In this document: positions 8,446-17,382 of the stretch, piece by piece | Layout of the letters: the number at the start of each line of letters is the position of its first letter | Position numbering within the stretch: the first letter of the stretch is position 1 | Assembly: GCF_014174305.1 (NCBI RefSeq) | Contig: NZ_JABEQH010000014.1 | Coordinates: 43,185-107,184 of the forward strand | DNA from: Gluconacetobacter johannae | GTDB taxonomy: Bacteria > Pseudomonadota > Alphaproteobacteria > Acetobacterales > Acetobacteraceae | Reading direction: 5' to 3' | Length of the DNA: 64,000 nucleotides | Notes under the pieces: generated by a model | Seen by the model: the letters and a program-made list of their open reading frames with translations, nothing else | Databases searched by the model: none | Told to the model about the DNA's origin: nothing | Made by a program: the position numbers and the translations under genes

Positions 8446-9405
8446 ATGCGGAAATTCACGACCCTGAGCGATCAGGACATCCTCGCGCTCGCGATTTCGA
8501 ACGAGGAGGAGGATGGGCGGATCTATGCCGATTTCGCGTATGCCCTTCGTGAGAACTATCCCGATACCGCCAACATCTTCACCGACATGGCGCAGGAGGA
8601 GGACGAGCACAGGCGCGCCCTGATCGACCTCTATGTCCGGCGGTTCGGCACCCATATTCCGCTGGTCCGGCGGCAGGACATCGCCGGTTTCATGGTGCGC
8701 CGCCCCGCCTGGCAGGTGCAACGGCTGGGGATCGACGCCGTGCGCGGCCATGCCCGGCAGATGGAAGCGGATGCCGCGCGGTTCTATCGCCAGGCGGCGC
8801 TGCGTACCACCGACGCGGCGACGCGCAAATTGCTGGGTGACCTGGCGGTGGCCGAGGACCGGCACGAACAGGCCGCGGGCGTCATCGAACGCAACCGCCT
8901 GCCGGCCAGCAAGCGCGAGGACGAGGACGAAGGCGCGCGCCGCCGCTTCATCCTGCAGGTGATCCAGCCCGGCCTGGTCGGGTTGATGGATGGGTCGGTT
9001 TCGACCCTGGCCCCGGTCTTCGCCGCCGCGTTCGCGACGCATCAGGCGTGGCAGGCCTTCCTGGTCGGGATTGCGGCATCGGTCGGCGCCGGGATTTCCA
9101 TGGGCTTTGCCGAGGCCCTGTCGGATGACGGCAAGCTGTCCGGCCGGGGCGCGCCGCTGCTGCGCGGGCTGGTCTGCGGGCTGATGACCACGGCGGGCGG
9201 AATCGGCCATACCATCCCGTTCCTGATCGGCAGTTTTTCGGTTGCCATGCTGATCGCCATGCTGGTGGTGGTGGTGGAATTGTTCGTGATCTCGTGGGTG
9301 CGATGGCGCTACCAGGAGACGCCGTTCGGCTCGGCGATCGTGCAGATCGTCGTGGGTGGCGCGCTGGTCTTCGCCGCCGGCATCCTGATCGGGTCGGCGG
9401 GGTAG
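8446..9405 (+). CDS. mbfA: Membrane-bound ferritin MbfA (rubrerythrin-like domain fused to VIT1/CCC1 exporter)
   Basis: 319 aa. Residues about 10-155 form a ferritin-like helical domain with di-iron ligand candidates in SNEEEDGRIYADFA, QEEDEHRR and VAEDRHEQA. Residues about 170-319 hold the hydrophobic VIT1/CCC1 vacuolar iron transporter-like domain (GLMDGSVSTLAPVFAAAFAT and ASVGAGISMGFAEALSDDG). Characterised MbfA proteins export iron across the inner membrane and protect against iron and peroxide stress. Stand-alone gene with its own 115-nt upstream region, convergent with the MocR gene (19 nt between stops). Confidence 0.88.
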   Translation: MRKFTTLSDQDILALAISNEEEDGRIYADFAYALRENYPDTANIFTDMAQEEDEHRRALIDLYVRRFGTHIPLVRRQDIAGFMVRRPAWQVQRLGIDAVRGHARQMEADAARFYRQAALRTTDAATRKLLGDLAVAEDRHEQAAGVIERNRLPASKREDEDEGARRRFILQVIQPGLVGLMDGSVSTLAPVFAAAFATHQAWQAFLVGIAASVGAGISMGFAEALSDDGKLSGRGAPLLRGLVCGLMTTAGGIGHTIPFLIGSFSVAMLIAMLVVVVELFVISWVRWRYQETPFGSAIVQIVVGGALVFAAGILIGSAG

Positions 9406-9424
9406 GGCACCCCGAACCGCGTTT

Positions 9425-10876
9425 TCAGGGCGGCGGCGCCCCGAGGCGTGCCGCCGCGCGGATCTGCCGTGCCGCGCGGTCGGCGTCGTCGGCCGTTGCG
9501 CGTGCGATGCCCAGCAGCAGCCCTGGGCGCGCGGGGCCCAGATGGAATTCCGACAGGGGGAGGATCGCCAGCCCGCGTGCATTGAGCGCGCGGACGACGG
9601 CGCGGTCGTCCATCGCCGGGTCGGTGAACCATGCCGCAAGCTGAAGGCCGCCTTCGCCGGCGCCGGGGGTCAGGATGTCGCCGCAATGCCGGCGCAGCGC
9701 GGCGACGGTGGCGGCCATCCGTTGGGCATACATTGCGCCCATCCGGCGCACATGCGCCCGCAGGTGCCCGTCAGTCACGAAATCCGCCAGCGCGACCTGG
9801 ACATGGACCGGGACCGACGCGCCGCGCATCCGCAGCGCATCGGCGACCCGTGGCGCCAGCCAGGCCGGCAGGATGGCGTAGGCGACGTGCAGCCCCGGCG
9901 CCAGGGTTTTTGAAAACGTGCCCAGATAGGCCACGGATTCCGTCCGGTCGATGCCCTGCAAGGCGGCGATGGGGCGTGATCCGTACTGGAATTCGCTGTC
10001 GTAATCGTCCTCGAGGATCACCGCCCCGCTGGCCTGCGCCGCGGCCAGCACCGCCAGCCGGCGTTGCAGGGTCATGGTGGCGCCGGTCGGATAATGATGC
10101 GATGGCGTTACGGAAATCAGGCGCGGCGGCGGGCCGTCCGCCCTGGCGACATCCATGCCGTGCGCGTCGCACGCGACCGGGACCAGCCGCGCGCCCGCCG
10201 CGCGCAGCAGGGCGTGGGATGCGGGATAGCCGGGGTCCTCGACCCAGGCGACGTCGCCGCCCGGCTGGTCGGGGGTCAGGACGACGCGGGCGATCACGTC
10301 GATGGCCATGCGGGTCGAGGGCACGATGACAACCCGGTCCGCCGTCGCGACGACGCCGCGCGTGGCCGCGACGTGGGACAGGATGGCGGCGCGCAGTTCG
10401 GCCGCCCCGGCCGCGGGGCCGTAGCCCAGATCGACCGTCCGGCCCGACCGGGCCCGCGCGCCCAGGCAGCGCGCCCAGGCGGCATGGGGGAAGGACGTCA
10501 GGTCCGGCAGGCCGGGCTGGAACGCGCCCGACGCCGAGCTGTTCGGCAGGGAAGATGGAGCCGGCGGGGGGATTGCGGCCGTGGGCGCGCGCCCGTGCGG
10601 CGGCGGGGACGGCAGGGCGGCGATGCGTGTGGCCGACCCGCCGCGTGCCGCGAGGAAGCCTTCGGCGCGCAAACGTTCGTAGGCCTGCACGACGGTCGAT
10701 CGCGCGACGCCCAGCGCCACGGCCAGCGCCCGGCTGGACGGCAGGCGGTCGCCCGCCGCGAACTGGCCGCCCAGGATCCGGTCGCGGATCGTGCGATGGA
10801 TCTGCGCCTCCAGCGCGCCGGCCTGCCGGTCCAGCACCAGCCATGCGGCGGGTGTGCGGATCGTGTCGCGTGCCAC
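9425..10876 (-). CDS. MocR-type regulator (GntR winged helix fused to aminotransferase-like domain)
   Basis: 483 aa. The N-terminal GntR-type helix-turn-helix spans about residues 20-85 (PSSRALAVALGVARSTVVQAYERL). A linker rich in Pro and Ala follows, then a fold-type I PLP domain with ILEDDYDSEFQY and the Schiff-base lysine in SKTLAPGLH (Lys323). MocR proteins sense PLP or amino-group ligands and act as activators or repressors, usually on a divergent neighbour. Here the neighbour is a pyridoxamine-oxidase-like gene. The start codon is GTG with no strong ribosome site. PdxR-like function is plausible but unproven. Confidence 0.85.
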   Translation of the reverse strand: MARDTIRTPAAWLVLDRQAGALEAQIHRTIRDRILGGQFAAGDRLPSSRALAVALGVARSTVVQAYERLRAEGFLAARGGSATRIAALPSPPPHGRAPTAAIPPPAPSSLPNSSASGAFQPGLPDLTSFPHAAWARCLGARARSGRTVDLGYGPAAGAAELRAAILSHVAATRGVVATADRVVIVPSTRMAIDVIARVVLTPDQPGGDVAWVEDPGYPASHALLRAAGARLVPVACDAHGMDVARADGPPPRLISVTPSHHYPTGATMTLQRRLAVLAAAQASGAVILEDDYDSEFQYGSRPIAALQGIDRTESVAYLGTFSKTLAPGLHVAYAILPAWLAPRVADALRMRGASVPVHVQVALADFVTDGHLRAHVRRMGAMYAQRMAATVAALRRHCGDILTPGAGEGGLQLAAWFTDPAMDDRAVVRALNARGLAILPLSEFHLGPARPGLLLGIARATADDADRAARQIRAAARLGAPPP

Positions 10877-10895
10877 GGAGAACGGGCCTTTCCTT

Positions 10896-10948
10896 TAAAC
10901 TGGTCTGGTCGAAATCGCCCAGGCGGTCGTTACCGGCAGACCGTTTTA
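10896..10948. promoter_or_regulatory. Inverted-repeat operator candidate between the MocR gene and its divergent target
   Basis: The left arm TAAACTGGTCTG (10896-10907) and the right arm CAGACCGTTTTA (10937-10948) are reverse complements at 10 of 12 positions, with centres 41 bases apart (about four helical turns). The left arm also contains a tandem TGGTC repeat. Two half-sites in the shared promoter fit binding by a dimeric MocR regulator with two winged helices. Confidence 0.5.
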
Positions 10949-10987
10949 CATGGCAGCATGACGATGCAACAGGCAGGAGCCCCCACG

Positions 10988-11671
10988 ATGTCCGATCCCG
11001 CTTCCCCGCAGCCGGATCTCTATCCCGTCACCGAACGCAACCGGGTCCGCCGGGCGCATGAGCGGGGCAGCTACGCCCACGCCGACGTCCATGCCATCCT
11101 GGATGCGACGCCGGTGTGCCATGTGGGCTACGTCATCGACGGCGCGCCCTATGTGACGCCGACCCTGCATTGGCGGGTGGGGAATCGCGTCTACTGGCAC
11201 GGGTCGGCGGCCAGCCGTTTCCTGCGCGCGGCCGAGGGCGCGCGGGTCTGCCTGACCTGCACGCTGATGGATGGCTATGTGATGGCGCGGTCGGCGTTCA
11301 GCCATTCGGTCAATTACCGCTCGGCGATGGTCTTCGGCACCGCCCGGCGGCTGGAGGGCGACGAGGCGGTTGCCGGCGCCCTGCGCGACATGGTCGAGGA
11401 TCTGTTCCCCGGCCGGTGGGACACGCTGCGTCCGATGACGGCGCAGGAGCTGAAGGCGACCGCCGTGCTGTGGATGGACATCGAGGAGGCCAGCGCCAAG
11501 ACGCGCGGTGGCCCGCCCGGCGACGCCGCCGAGGCCGAGGTGCCGGTCTGGGCCGGGGTGCTGCCGATGCATACGGTGCTGGACGCGCCGCAGGGGGCGC
11601 CGGAACTGCCGCCGGGGATCGACCTGCCGCCGGGGCTGGCGGCGCTGGTGGCGTCGGGCAGGCTGCGCTGA
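10988..11671 (+). CDS. Pyridoxamine 5'-phosphate oxidase-like FMN/split-barrel protein
   Basis: 227 aa from the ATG at 10988, with AGGAG at 10975-10979. The fold is the PNPOx/nitroreductase-like split barrel of the Rv2074-type group: RAHERGSYAHADVHAILDATPVC-like N-terminus, strands around PYVTPTLHWRVGNRVYWHG, then SYRSAMVF-type strands. It is not the canonical PdxH, which is encoded at 29473-30072. Genes of this group often sit divergent to a MocR regulator, as here, suggesting a role in B6 vitamer or amino-compound stress handling. Substrate unknown. An open frame continues upstream but lies across the MocR gene. Confidence 0.75.
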   Translation: MSDPASPQPDLYPVTERNRVRRAHERGSYAHADVHAILDATPVCHVGYVIDGAPYVTPTLHWRVGNRVYWHGSAASRFLRAAEGARVCLTCTLMDGYVMARSAFSHSVNYRSAMVFGTARRLEGDEAVAGALRDMVEDLFPGRWDTLRPMTAQELKATAVLWMDIEEASAKTRGGPPGDAAEAEVPVWAGVLPMHTVLDAPQGAPELPPGIDLPPGLAALVASGRLR

Positions 11672-11781
11672 AACGTCGCGGGGGGCGTCGGGTCCGGAAC
11701 GCCTTGATCTTGCCGGAATGATCGGGCAACGAAGACAGGCCCGGCGCCCGCCGGCGGCCCGCCTGTGCCCGATCGGATCCC

Positions 11782-12456
11782 ATGACGCGACCCTCTCGTC
11801 TTTCAGAACGGTTTCCCTTGCCCGCGCGGCTTGCGGCCTGCCTGCTGGCCGGGGCCGCGGCGGTGGCCTGTCCGGTATCCATGCCCGCCGCCCGGGCGCA
11901 GACGGCGGCCGCGCTGTCCCTGTCGCCGGCGGATCGGGCCTGGGTGCAGAGGGTCCAGGCCTATCTGAACGGCATCACGACGCTGGAGGCCCAGTTCCAG
12001 CAACTGGCCCCCGACGGGAAGCGGACGACGGGCACCGCGTGGCTCAACCGGCCGGGGCGGATGCGCTTCGAATACGACAAGCCGAGCCCGCTGCTGCTGG
12101 TGGCCAACCATGGCCAGGTGGTCTTCAACGACAGCCAGCTTGGCCAGACCACGACGATACCGCTGGACAAGACCCCGCTGGGGCTGCTGCTGCGGCCCGA
12201 CCTGCAACTCTCAGGCGATGTGACCGTTACCGGTTTCACGCACGCCAACGGGCTGGTGCAGGTCACGCTGGCGCGGACCGCGTCGCCAGGGGACGGGAGC
12301 CTGACACTGGTGTTTCATGACAATCCGCTGGCCCTGCGCTCCTGGAGCGTCGTCGATGCCCAGGGACAGGAAACCCGCGTGGACCTGTTCAATGTCCGTC
12401 TGGGCGGGGGGCCGCAGCCCGACAGCCTGTTCGATACGGATATCGGCGATCAGTAA
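11782..12456 (+). CDS. lolA: Outer-membrane lipoprotein carrier protein LolA
   Basis: Periplasmic chaperone that shuttles lipoproteins from LolCDE to the outer membrane. 224 aa with a long signal peptide and likely cleavage after ARA (residue 39). The mature part starts ADRAWVQRVQAYLNGITTLEAQFQQ, followed by GTAWLNRPGRMRFEYDKPSP, hallmarks of the LolA family. It overlaps the stop of the convergent rsmI gene by 7 nt. Confidence 0.88.
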   Translation: MTRPSRLSERFPLPARLAACLLAGAAAVACPVSMPAARAQTAAALSLSPADRAWVQRVQAYLNGITTLEAQFQQLAPDGKRTTGTAWLNRPGRMRFEYDKPSPLLLVANHGQVVFNDSQLGQTTTIPLDKTPLGLLLRPDLQLSGDVTVTGFTHANGLVQVTLARTASPGDGSLTLVFHDNPLALRSWSVVDAQGQETRVDLFNVRLGGGPQPDSLFDTDIGDQ

Positions 12457-13463
12457 CCGTGCGGGTCCCCGGGCTGCCCTTCCTCGCGGGCCAGTTCCAG
12501 CGCGCGGGCATAGACCGTGCGCTTGGGCAGGTTGACCGCCCCGGCCACCAGCGCCGCCGCGTCCTTGACCGACAATGTGGCCAGGGCCGCGCGCAGGCGG
12601 CTGTCCAGGTCATCCGCCCCGCGATCGTCGGCGCCGGGCGGCCCCAGCAGCACCGTGATTTCGCCCCGCGCGCGCGTCTGGTCGTACCAGGCCGCCAGCG
12701 TGCCGACGGGGCCGCGCCGCACTTCCTCGAACCGTTTGGTCAGTTCCCGCGCCACGGCGGCGGGACGGTCGGCGCCGAAGATGTCGGCCAGGTCGGCCAA
12801 CATCCCCGCCAGCCGGTGTGGGGCCTCGTGCCAGATCAGGGTCGCGGACAGGCCGGCCTGTTCGGCGGCGCGCAGTGTAATCAGATTTTCGCGCCGCGCG
12901 GCCTCGCGCGGGGGAAGGAAGCCCGAGAACAGGAACGGGTGCGGCGGCAGGCCCGACAGGGTCAGGGCGGTGACGGCGGCATTGGGGCCCGGCACGGCGG
13001 TGACGGGGATGTTCGCCGCGATAGCCGCCCGCACCAGCCGGAAGCCGGGGTCGGACAGCAGGGGCGTGCCGGCGTCGGACACGATGGCGATGCGCCGCCC
13101 GCGTTCCAGCATGTCGATCAGCGCCGGAATCCGCTGCTGCTCGTTATGGTCGTGCAGCGGTTCGGTCCGGGCCGCGATCGCGCGCGACGCCAGCAGCCGG
13201 GCGGTCACGCGCGTGTCTTCGCACAGGACCAGGTCGGCGGCCGACAGGGTCGCGACGGCCCGGTCGCTCAGGTCACCCAGGTTGCCGATGGGCGTGGACA
13301 CCAGGGACAGGCCGCCGCCGGCAGGGGCGGGCGCGTCTGCGGCGTCGAAATCGTCAGGGGCATGACTGTCCTGTCCCGCGTCGCTGTGGGAAGAGGGCAT
13401 CGCGGACGGGTCTCCGTCCGGCATGGAGCGGAAAGGCAGGGACGAGGAAGATGAATCGGACAT
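12450..13463 (-). CDS. rsmI: 16S rRNA (cytidine(1402)-2'-O)-methyltransferase
   Basis: Tetrapyrrole-methylase-fold enzyme that 2'-O-methylates C1402 of 16S rRNA. 337 aa, about 50 longer than usual because of a Ser/Asp/Ala-rich N-terminus before the conserved LSLVSTPIGNLGDLSDRA. Other signatures are LCEDTRVTARLL, IVSDAGTPLLSDPG and IWHEAPHRL. The start at 13463 has GGAG 5 nt upstream. It is divergent from the LpoA/LppC-like gene, with the two starts overlapping by 13 nt, an arrangement common in alphaproteobacteria. Confidence 0.92.
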   Translation of the reverse strand: MSDSSSSSLPFRSMPDGDPSAMPSSHSDAGQDSHAPDDFDAADAPAPAGGGLSLVSTPIGNLGDLSDRAVATLSAADLVLCEDTRVTARLLASRAIAARTEPLHDHNEQQRIPALIDMLERGRRIAIVSDAGTPLLSDPGFRLVRAAIAANIPVTAVPGPNAAVTALTLSGLPPHPFLFSGFLPPREAARRENLITLRAAEQAGLSATLIWHEAPHRLAGMLADLADIFGADRPAAVARELTKRFEEVRRGPVGTLAAWYDQTRARGEITVLLGPPGADDRGADDLDSRLRAALATLSVKDAAALVAGAVNLPKRTVYARALELAREEGQPGDPHGY

Positions 13464-14866
13464 GTGGACTCCGGTCGCAGAAACGCGGGGCAGATGCAAC
13501 CGTTCGCGGCATGTCCGGCAGGGCCGGCCTGCTGATGGCGGCCTCGCTGGCGGGGCTTGCGGCCTGTGCCGGTCCGTCGCCGTCGGGGCCCGCGATCGTC
13601 GGGCCGGTCGCCCCGCCCCCCATCGGCGCACCGGTGCCGCCGGGGCGCACGGTGGGCGTGCTGCTGCCGCTGGGCGGCCCGAACGCCCGTCTGGGACAGG
13701 AAATGCTGGCCGCCACGCGCCTGGCGCTGGACAGCCCCGCCGCGCCGCCGCTGGATGTGCGCGACACGGCGGCGCCGGGCGGGGCGGGCGCTGCCGCGCA
13801 GGCGGCGGTGGCGGCCGGTGACGGCGTGATACTGGGGCCGCTGACCGCCGGCGACACCGCCCAGGCGGCCACGGTGGCGGCGTCGGCTTCGGTGCCGCTG
13901 CTGGCCTATACCAGCGATGTCTCGCTGGGGCGGCCGGGTGTGTGGGTGCTGGGGATTGCGCCGGAACAGCAGGTGACGCGTCTGGTCGCCGCCGCCCGTG
14001 CCGAGGGACGGCAGCATTTCGCGGCGTTCCTGCCCGACAATGCGCTGGGCCGGGCGATGGGCACGGCTTTGACGCAGGTCTGCGCGGCCCAGGGATTGCC
14101 GACGCCCGTGGTCATCTATCACACCACCAGCCAGGCCAGCATCACGCAGGGGCTGAAGACCCTGTCGGATTATGACAGCCGGCTTGCCGCCGTCCAGGAC
14201 GCCGCGCAGGCCGCGACGGCGCCCGACGCGGCGGCGGTCGATCCGTTGGCGGGCGCGGTACCGGCCGTGCCCGCCGGCACGGCGGCCCCGGCCGCCGCCC
14301 CGCCGCCGCCCCGGTTGGGCCCGCCGCCGTTCGACGCCCTGTTGCTGGCCGATACCGGGCTGCAACTGGGGATGGTGATCGACGCGCTGAATACGGTGCA
14401 GGTGACCGGGGCCCCGGCGGGGGCGGCACCGGCTGCGGGGTCGCCGGCCGGCCCGCCGCAGGTTCGGCTGCTGGGATCGGAATTGTGGGGAGTGTTTGCC
14501 GGAAAGCTCGGCCGGTTGCAGGGGGCATGGTATGCCGCGCCCGACCCGGCCAGCCGCCAGCGCTTCATCCAGATCTTCATGGCGCGCTACCACCACATGC
14601 CGACGCCGCTGGCCGACCTGTCCTATGATTCCGCGGCGCTGGTCGGCGCGCTGGATCGCGCCCGGACCGAGGGTCAGCCGAACGGCTACACGGTCGAAGC
14701 CCTGACGCGGCCCGACGGATTTTCAGGGGTGGATGGGGTGTTCGGCCTGACGCCGGATGGCCGGACGCGACGGGATATGGCGATTTTCCAGATCCAGCCC
14801 GGCGGCGGTGGACGGATCGTCGTCCCGGCGGCGGGGCGTCTGGCGCGGGACGGAAGCCAGAGCTGA
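13451..14866 (+). CDS. Penicillin-binding protein activator-like lipoprotein (LpoA/LppC family)
   Basis: 471 aa. The lipobox LAAC places the acylated Cys at residue 39 if translation starts at 13451; the ATG at 13511 would give a more typical, shorter signal peptide. The mature protein has the periplasmic-binding-protein fold of LppC (VGVLLPLGGPNARLGQEML, ILGPLTAGDTAQAA, FLPDNALGRAMG). Two Ala/Pro-rich insertions interrupt it at about residues 250-293 and 320-336. E. coli LpoA activates PBP1A from the outer membrane; here that role is inferred from fold and from linkage to rsmI. Confidence 0.78.
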   Translation: MNRTCGLRSQKRGADATVRGMSGRAGLLMAASLAGLAACAGPSPSGPAIVGPVAPPPIGAPVPPGRTVGVLLPLGGPNARLGQEMLAATRLALDSPAAPPLDVRDTAAPGGAGAAAQAAVAAGDGVILGPLTAGDTAQAATVAASASVPLLAYTSDVSLGRPGVWVLGIAPEQQVTRLVAAARAEGRQHFAAFLPDNALGRAMGTALTQVCAAQGLPTPVVIYHTTSQASITQGLKTLSDYDSRLAAVQDAAQAATAPDAAAVDPLAGAVPAVPAGTAAPAAAPPPPRLGPPPFDALLLADTGLQLGMVIDALNTVQVTGAPAGAAPAAGSPAGPPQVRLLGSELWGVFAGKLGRLQGAWYAAPDPASRQRFIQIFMARYHHMPTPLADLSYDSAALVGALDRARTEGQPNGYTVEALTRPDGFSGVDGVFGLTPDGRTRRDMAIFQIQPGGGGRIVVPAAGRLARDGSQS

Positions 14867-14884
14867 TCGGCCGGGGGGCCGATC
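14865..14884. terminator. Hairpin between convergent genes
   Basis: GATCGGCC (14865-14872), loop GGGG, then GGCCGATC (14877-14884): a perfect 8-bp stem that overlaps the last bases of the lipoprotein stop codon. No T-run follows on either strand. Its position between convergent genes suggests a bidirectional terminator. Confidence 0.45.
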
Positions 14885-14896
14885 GGGCGGGGGCGG

Positions 14897-15262
14897 TCAG
14901 GCCGCCGCCGTCGCCCCGCAGGCCAGGACCGGGCGAATGGCGTACAGCGCGGCCTCGAAGCTTTTGAACGCGCCCAGGCGATGGTCGCGCAGATGGTCGA
15001 TCAGGACCCAGTTCATGCCTTCGGGCCGCACCAGATAGGCGGGATCGGCGTTTTCGCGGACCCAGACCAGCACGTGTTCGATCAGGCCGTCATCCGACCG
15101 GGCGGCGACATCGACGTCGCACAGCCCCATGCAGGCGCCGGCATCCAGCCACCGCATCAGATATTCCCGATGCCGGGGCAGGAAACTCAGACGCAGGGGA
15201 ATCACGTTGCAGGAGCTGGTCGGAGACGGGGTGTCAACCTTCCGGTTCATTGCCATGGCCAT
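14897..15262 (-). CDS. Hypothetical protein, 121 aa
   Basis: Not recognised. The start at 15262 is chosen because GAGG lies 8 nt upstream; a longer reading from 15349 would add a basic, unlikely N-terminus. The protein has two close internal Met codons (MAMAMNRK), a central PRHREYLMRWLDAGACMG segment and a conserved-looking core with Trp and Asp/Glu residues. No signal peptide, membrane helix or metal motif was seen. The adjacent 207 bases up to the acyltransferase stop contain its promoter region and nothing else identified. Confidence 0.5.
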   Translation of the reverse strand: MAMAMNRKVDTPSPTSSCNVIPLRLSFLPRHREYLMRWLDAGACMGLCDVDVAARSDDGLIEHVLVWVRENADPAYLVRPEGMNWVLIDHLRDHRLGAFKSFEAALYAIRPVLACGATAAA

Positions 15263-15469
15263 CTGAATGTCCTCGCGGTGGGGGCGTGATGGAACGCTAA
15301 TGCGCGTCGGACGGCCTTGCCAAATTGAATCTGTGCGCCAGCGCCGCACAAACAGGCAGAACTTTGCCGATGTGGCAAAAAAACAATGCTCTGTTACGCA
15401 TTAGCCTTAATGTTGAGCACGCAACGGTGCAACTGCTCAGGAATTGTCAGAAACTGGACTTGCCAACCG

Positions 15470-16402
15470 TCAGGCGCGCGTCTCGAACAGGGTCTTGGGC
15501 CACCGGCGATGGAGCCAGAGCCAGCTTCCCGGATGGGTGCGGATCCAGCTTTCCAGCCGGTCGTTGACGGCTTGCGTCAGGGCCAGGACATCGGCCTGGC
15601 GGTCCCCGGTGTCGGGCAGGGGCAGCGGCGGCTCGACATGGATACGCAGGCGGGCGGGGCCCAGGCGTTCGACATAGCCGGGGATGACAGGGCAGCGATA
15701 GCGCAGCGCCATGGCGGCCAGGGCCGGCGCGGTCATCGCGGGCTGGCCGAACAGCCGGGCCTCGATTCCGTCATTCATCTTCTGGTCCACCAGCATGCCC
15801 AGCCGCCCCCCGCGGGCGACGTGGGCCAAGGCGCCCCGCGCCCCGCGCGCGCCCTTGGCGAACAGCGGCACGGAATGTTCCATCGCCTCGTCGCGCAGGG
15901 TGCGGATCATCCGGTCGATCAGGGGATTTGCTGCTGCACGATAGAAAGATGCGAACGGCAGGCCATGATGCGCCACGGCCGGCGGCAGCATTTCCCAGTT
16001 GCCGATATGGCCCGAGACGAAGATCGCGGCCCCCCCGCGCGCCACCTGGGCGGCCAGATGCTCGGCCCCCGTCACGTCCCATCCGGGGCCGTGGGCCGGG
16101 TCGCGCGGCAGGCGGGACAGATGGGGGAGTTCGCCGACCGTGCGGCCCAGATTGTCCCATACGTCGCGAATGACGGCGCGCCGTTCGGCCCGGTCCAGCC
16201 CCGGCAGGGCGAGGCGCAGGTTGGCGTCGGCCACCCGCGAGACCGGCAGGCGCGGGCCGATCGCGCGGCTGATCGCCCCGCCGACATCGGACGCCCGGAC
16301 CGGCCCCAGGCGGCGCAGCAGCGCCAGCGCCCCCCGGGCCGCCAGGGCTTCGAGCCGCATGAGCATGGTGACGCGCGGGCCGCTATCGCCGCTATCGGTC
16401 AT
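15470..16402 (-). CDS. Lipid A biosynthesis acyltransferase (LpxL/HtrB-like)
   Basis: 310 aa, inner-membrane-associated lysophospholipid acyltransferase that adds a secondary acyl chain to lipid A. The catalytic HX4E motif is HIGNWE (His132, Glu137), followed by FYRAAANPLID, the VDQKMNDG segment and the PVIPGYVERLG strand seen in LpxL proteins. The start overlaps the lpxK stop by 4 nt (ATGA). Which acyl chain it adds cannot be told. Confidence 0.88.
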   Translation of the reverse strand: MTDSGDSGPRVTMLMRLEALAARGALALLRRLGPVRASDVGGAISRAIGPRLPVSRVADANLRLALPGLDRAERRAVIRDVWDNLGRTVGELPHLSRLPRDPAHGPGWDVTGAEHLAAQVARGGAAIFVSGHIGNWEMLPPAVAHHGLPFASFYRAAANPLIDRMIRTLRDEAMEHSVPLFAKGARGARGALAHVARGGRLGMLVDQKMNDGIEARLFGQPAMTAPALAAMALRYRCPVIPGYVERLGPARLRIHVEPPLPLPDTGDRQADVLALTQAVNDRLESWIRTHPGSWLWLHRRWPKTLFETRA

Positions 16403-17382
16403 CGTGGCGTCTCCTCCAGCCAGAGATCGAGAAGCCGGTCGGGGGCGGCCGGATCGGTCCAGGCCAGCCGGACATCCACGGTCCGGACCTGTGGCCTGAA
16501 AGCCACAGGCAGGCGGACGGCATCCTTGGGCGTGGTCAGGAGAATGGCGTCGTGCGCGCGGGCGGCGTCGCCCAGGCGGCGCAGGTCGTGGTCGCGATAG
16601 GGGTGATGGTCGGGGAAGGGCAGGCAGGCGGCAAGGGGCACGCCCTGCCGGCGCAGGCCGTCGAAGAACTTGTCCGGCCGTCCGATGCCGGCGAAGGCGA
16701 TGGCCGTCCGTCCGTCCAGCAGCGCCCCGGCATCGTCCATGTCCAGTTGCGCGCGCAGGACCGGCAGCCTCTCGGGCAGGGCTGCCGACGCCCCGGTCAG
16801 GTCGTCCCCGACCAGGACGGCGGCGCGGGCGCGGGCTGCGCCGGCCGCCACTGGTTCGCGCAGCGGGCCGGCGGGCAGGACGCGGCCATTGCCGAACCCG
16901 CTGGCCCCGTCGATGACCAGCAGCGGCATGTCCTGACACAGGCCGGGATTCTGGAAACCGTCATCCATGACCAGGCAGTCGGCCCCGGCCGCGATGGCGG
17001 CGCGCGCGCCGGCCGCGCGGTCGGCGGCGACAATGCAGGGGGCCACGCGGGCCAGTAGCAGGGCCTCGTCCCCCACGGCGTCGGCGGCGTGGCGGGCCGG
17101 ATCGACCCGTACCGGGCCGCGTACCCGCCCACCATAGCCGCGCGTCAGGAAATGCACCCTGCGCCCCCGCGCGACCAGCCGGCGTCCCAGATCGAGCGCC
17201 AGGGTCGTCTTGCCCGCGCCGCCGGCCGTCAGGTTGCCGCAGCACAGGACCGGGACCGGCGCACGCCATCCCGGCCGCCGCACCCGCCGGGCGGTGCCCA
17301 GCGCATAAAGTGCCGCGGCCGGCGCCAGCAGGCGGGCGATCGGGCCGCCGTCGGGGTCGGACCAGAAGCGGGGCGGGTGCAT
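16399..17382 (-). CDS. lpxK: Tetraacyldisaccharide 4'-kinase
   Basis: 327 aa. Phosphorylates the 4' position of the lipid A disaccharide precursor at the inner membrane. The N-terminus (PPRFW, then an APAAALYALG helix) precedes the P-loop LTAGGAGKTTLALDLG (about residues 51-66), followed by FLTRGYGG, VGDEALLLA, the catalytic-region DDGFQNPGL and FAGIGRPDKFFDGL. Flanked by a WaaA fusion (1-nt overlap, TGATG) and an acyltransferase (4-nt overlap), forming one lipid A/Kdo operon. Confidence 0.92.
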   Translation of the reverse strand: MHPPRFWSDPDGGPIARLLAPAAALYALGTARRVRRPGWRAPVPVLCCGNLTAGGAGKTTLALDLGRRLVARGRRVHFLTRGYGGRVRGPVRVDPARHAADAVGDEALLLARVAPCIVAADRAAGARAAIAAGADCLVMDDGFQNPGLCQDMPLLVIDGASGFGNGRVLPAGPLREPVAAGAARARAAVLVGDDLTGASAALPERLPVLRAQLDMDDAGALLDGRTAIAFAGIGRPDKFFDGLRRQGVPLAACLPFPDHHPYRDHDLRRLGDAARAHDAILLTTPKDAVRLPVAFRPQVRTVDVRLAWTDPAAPDRLLDLWLEETPR

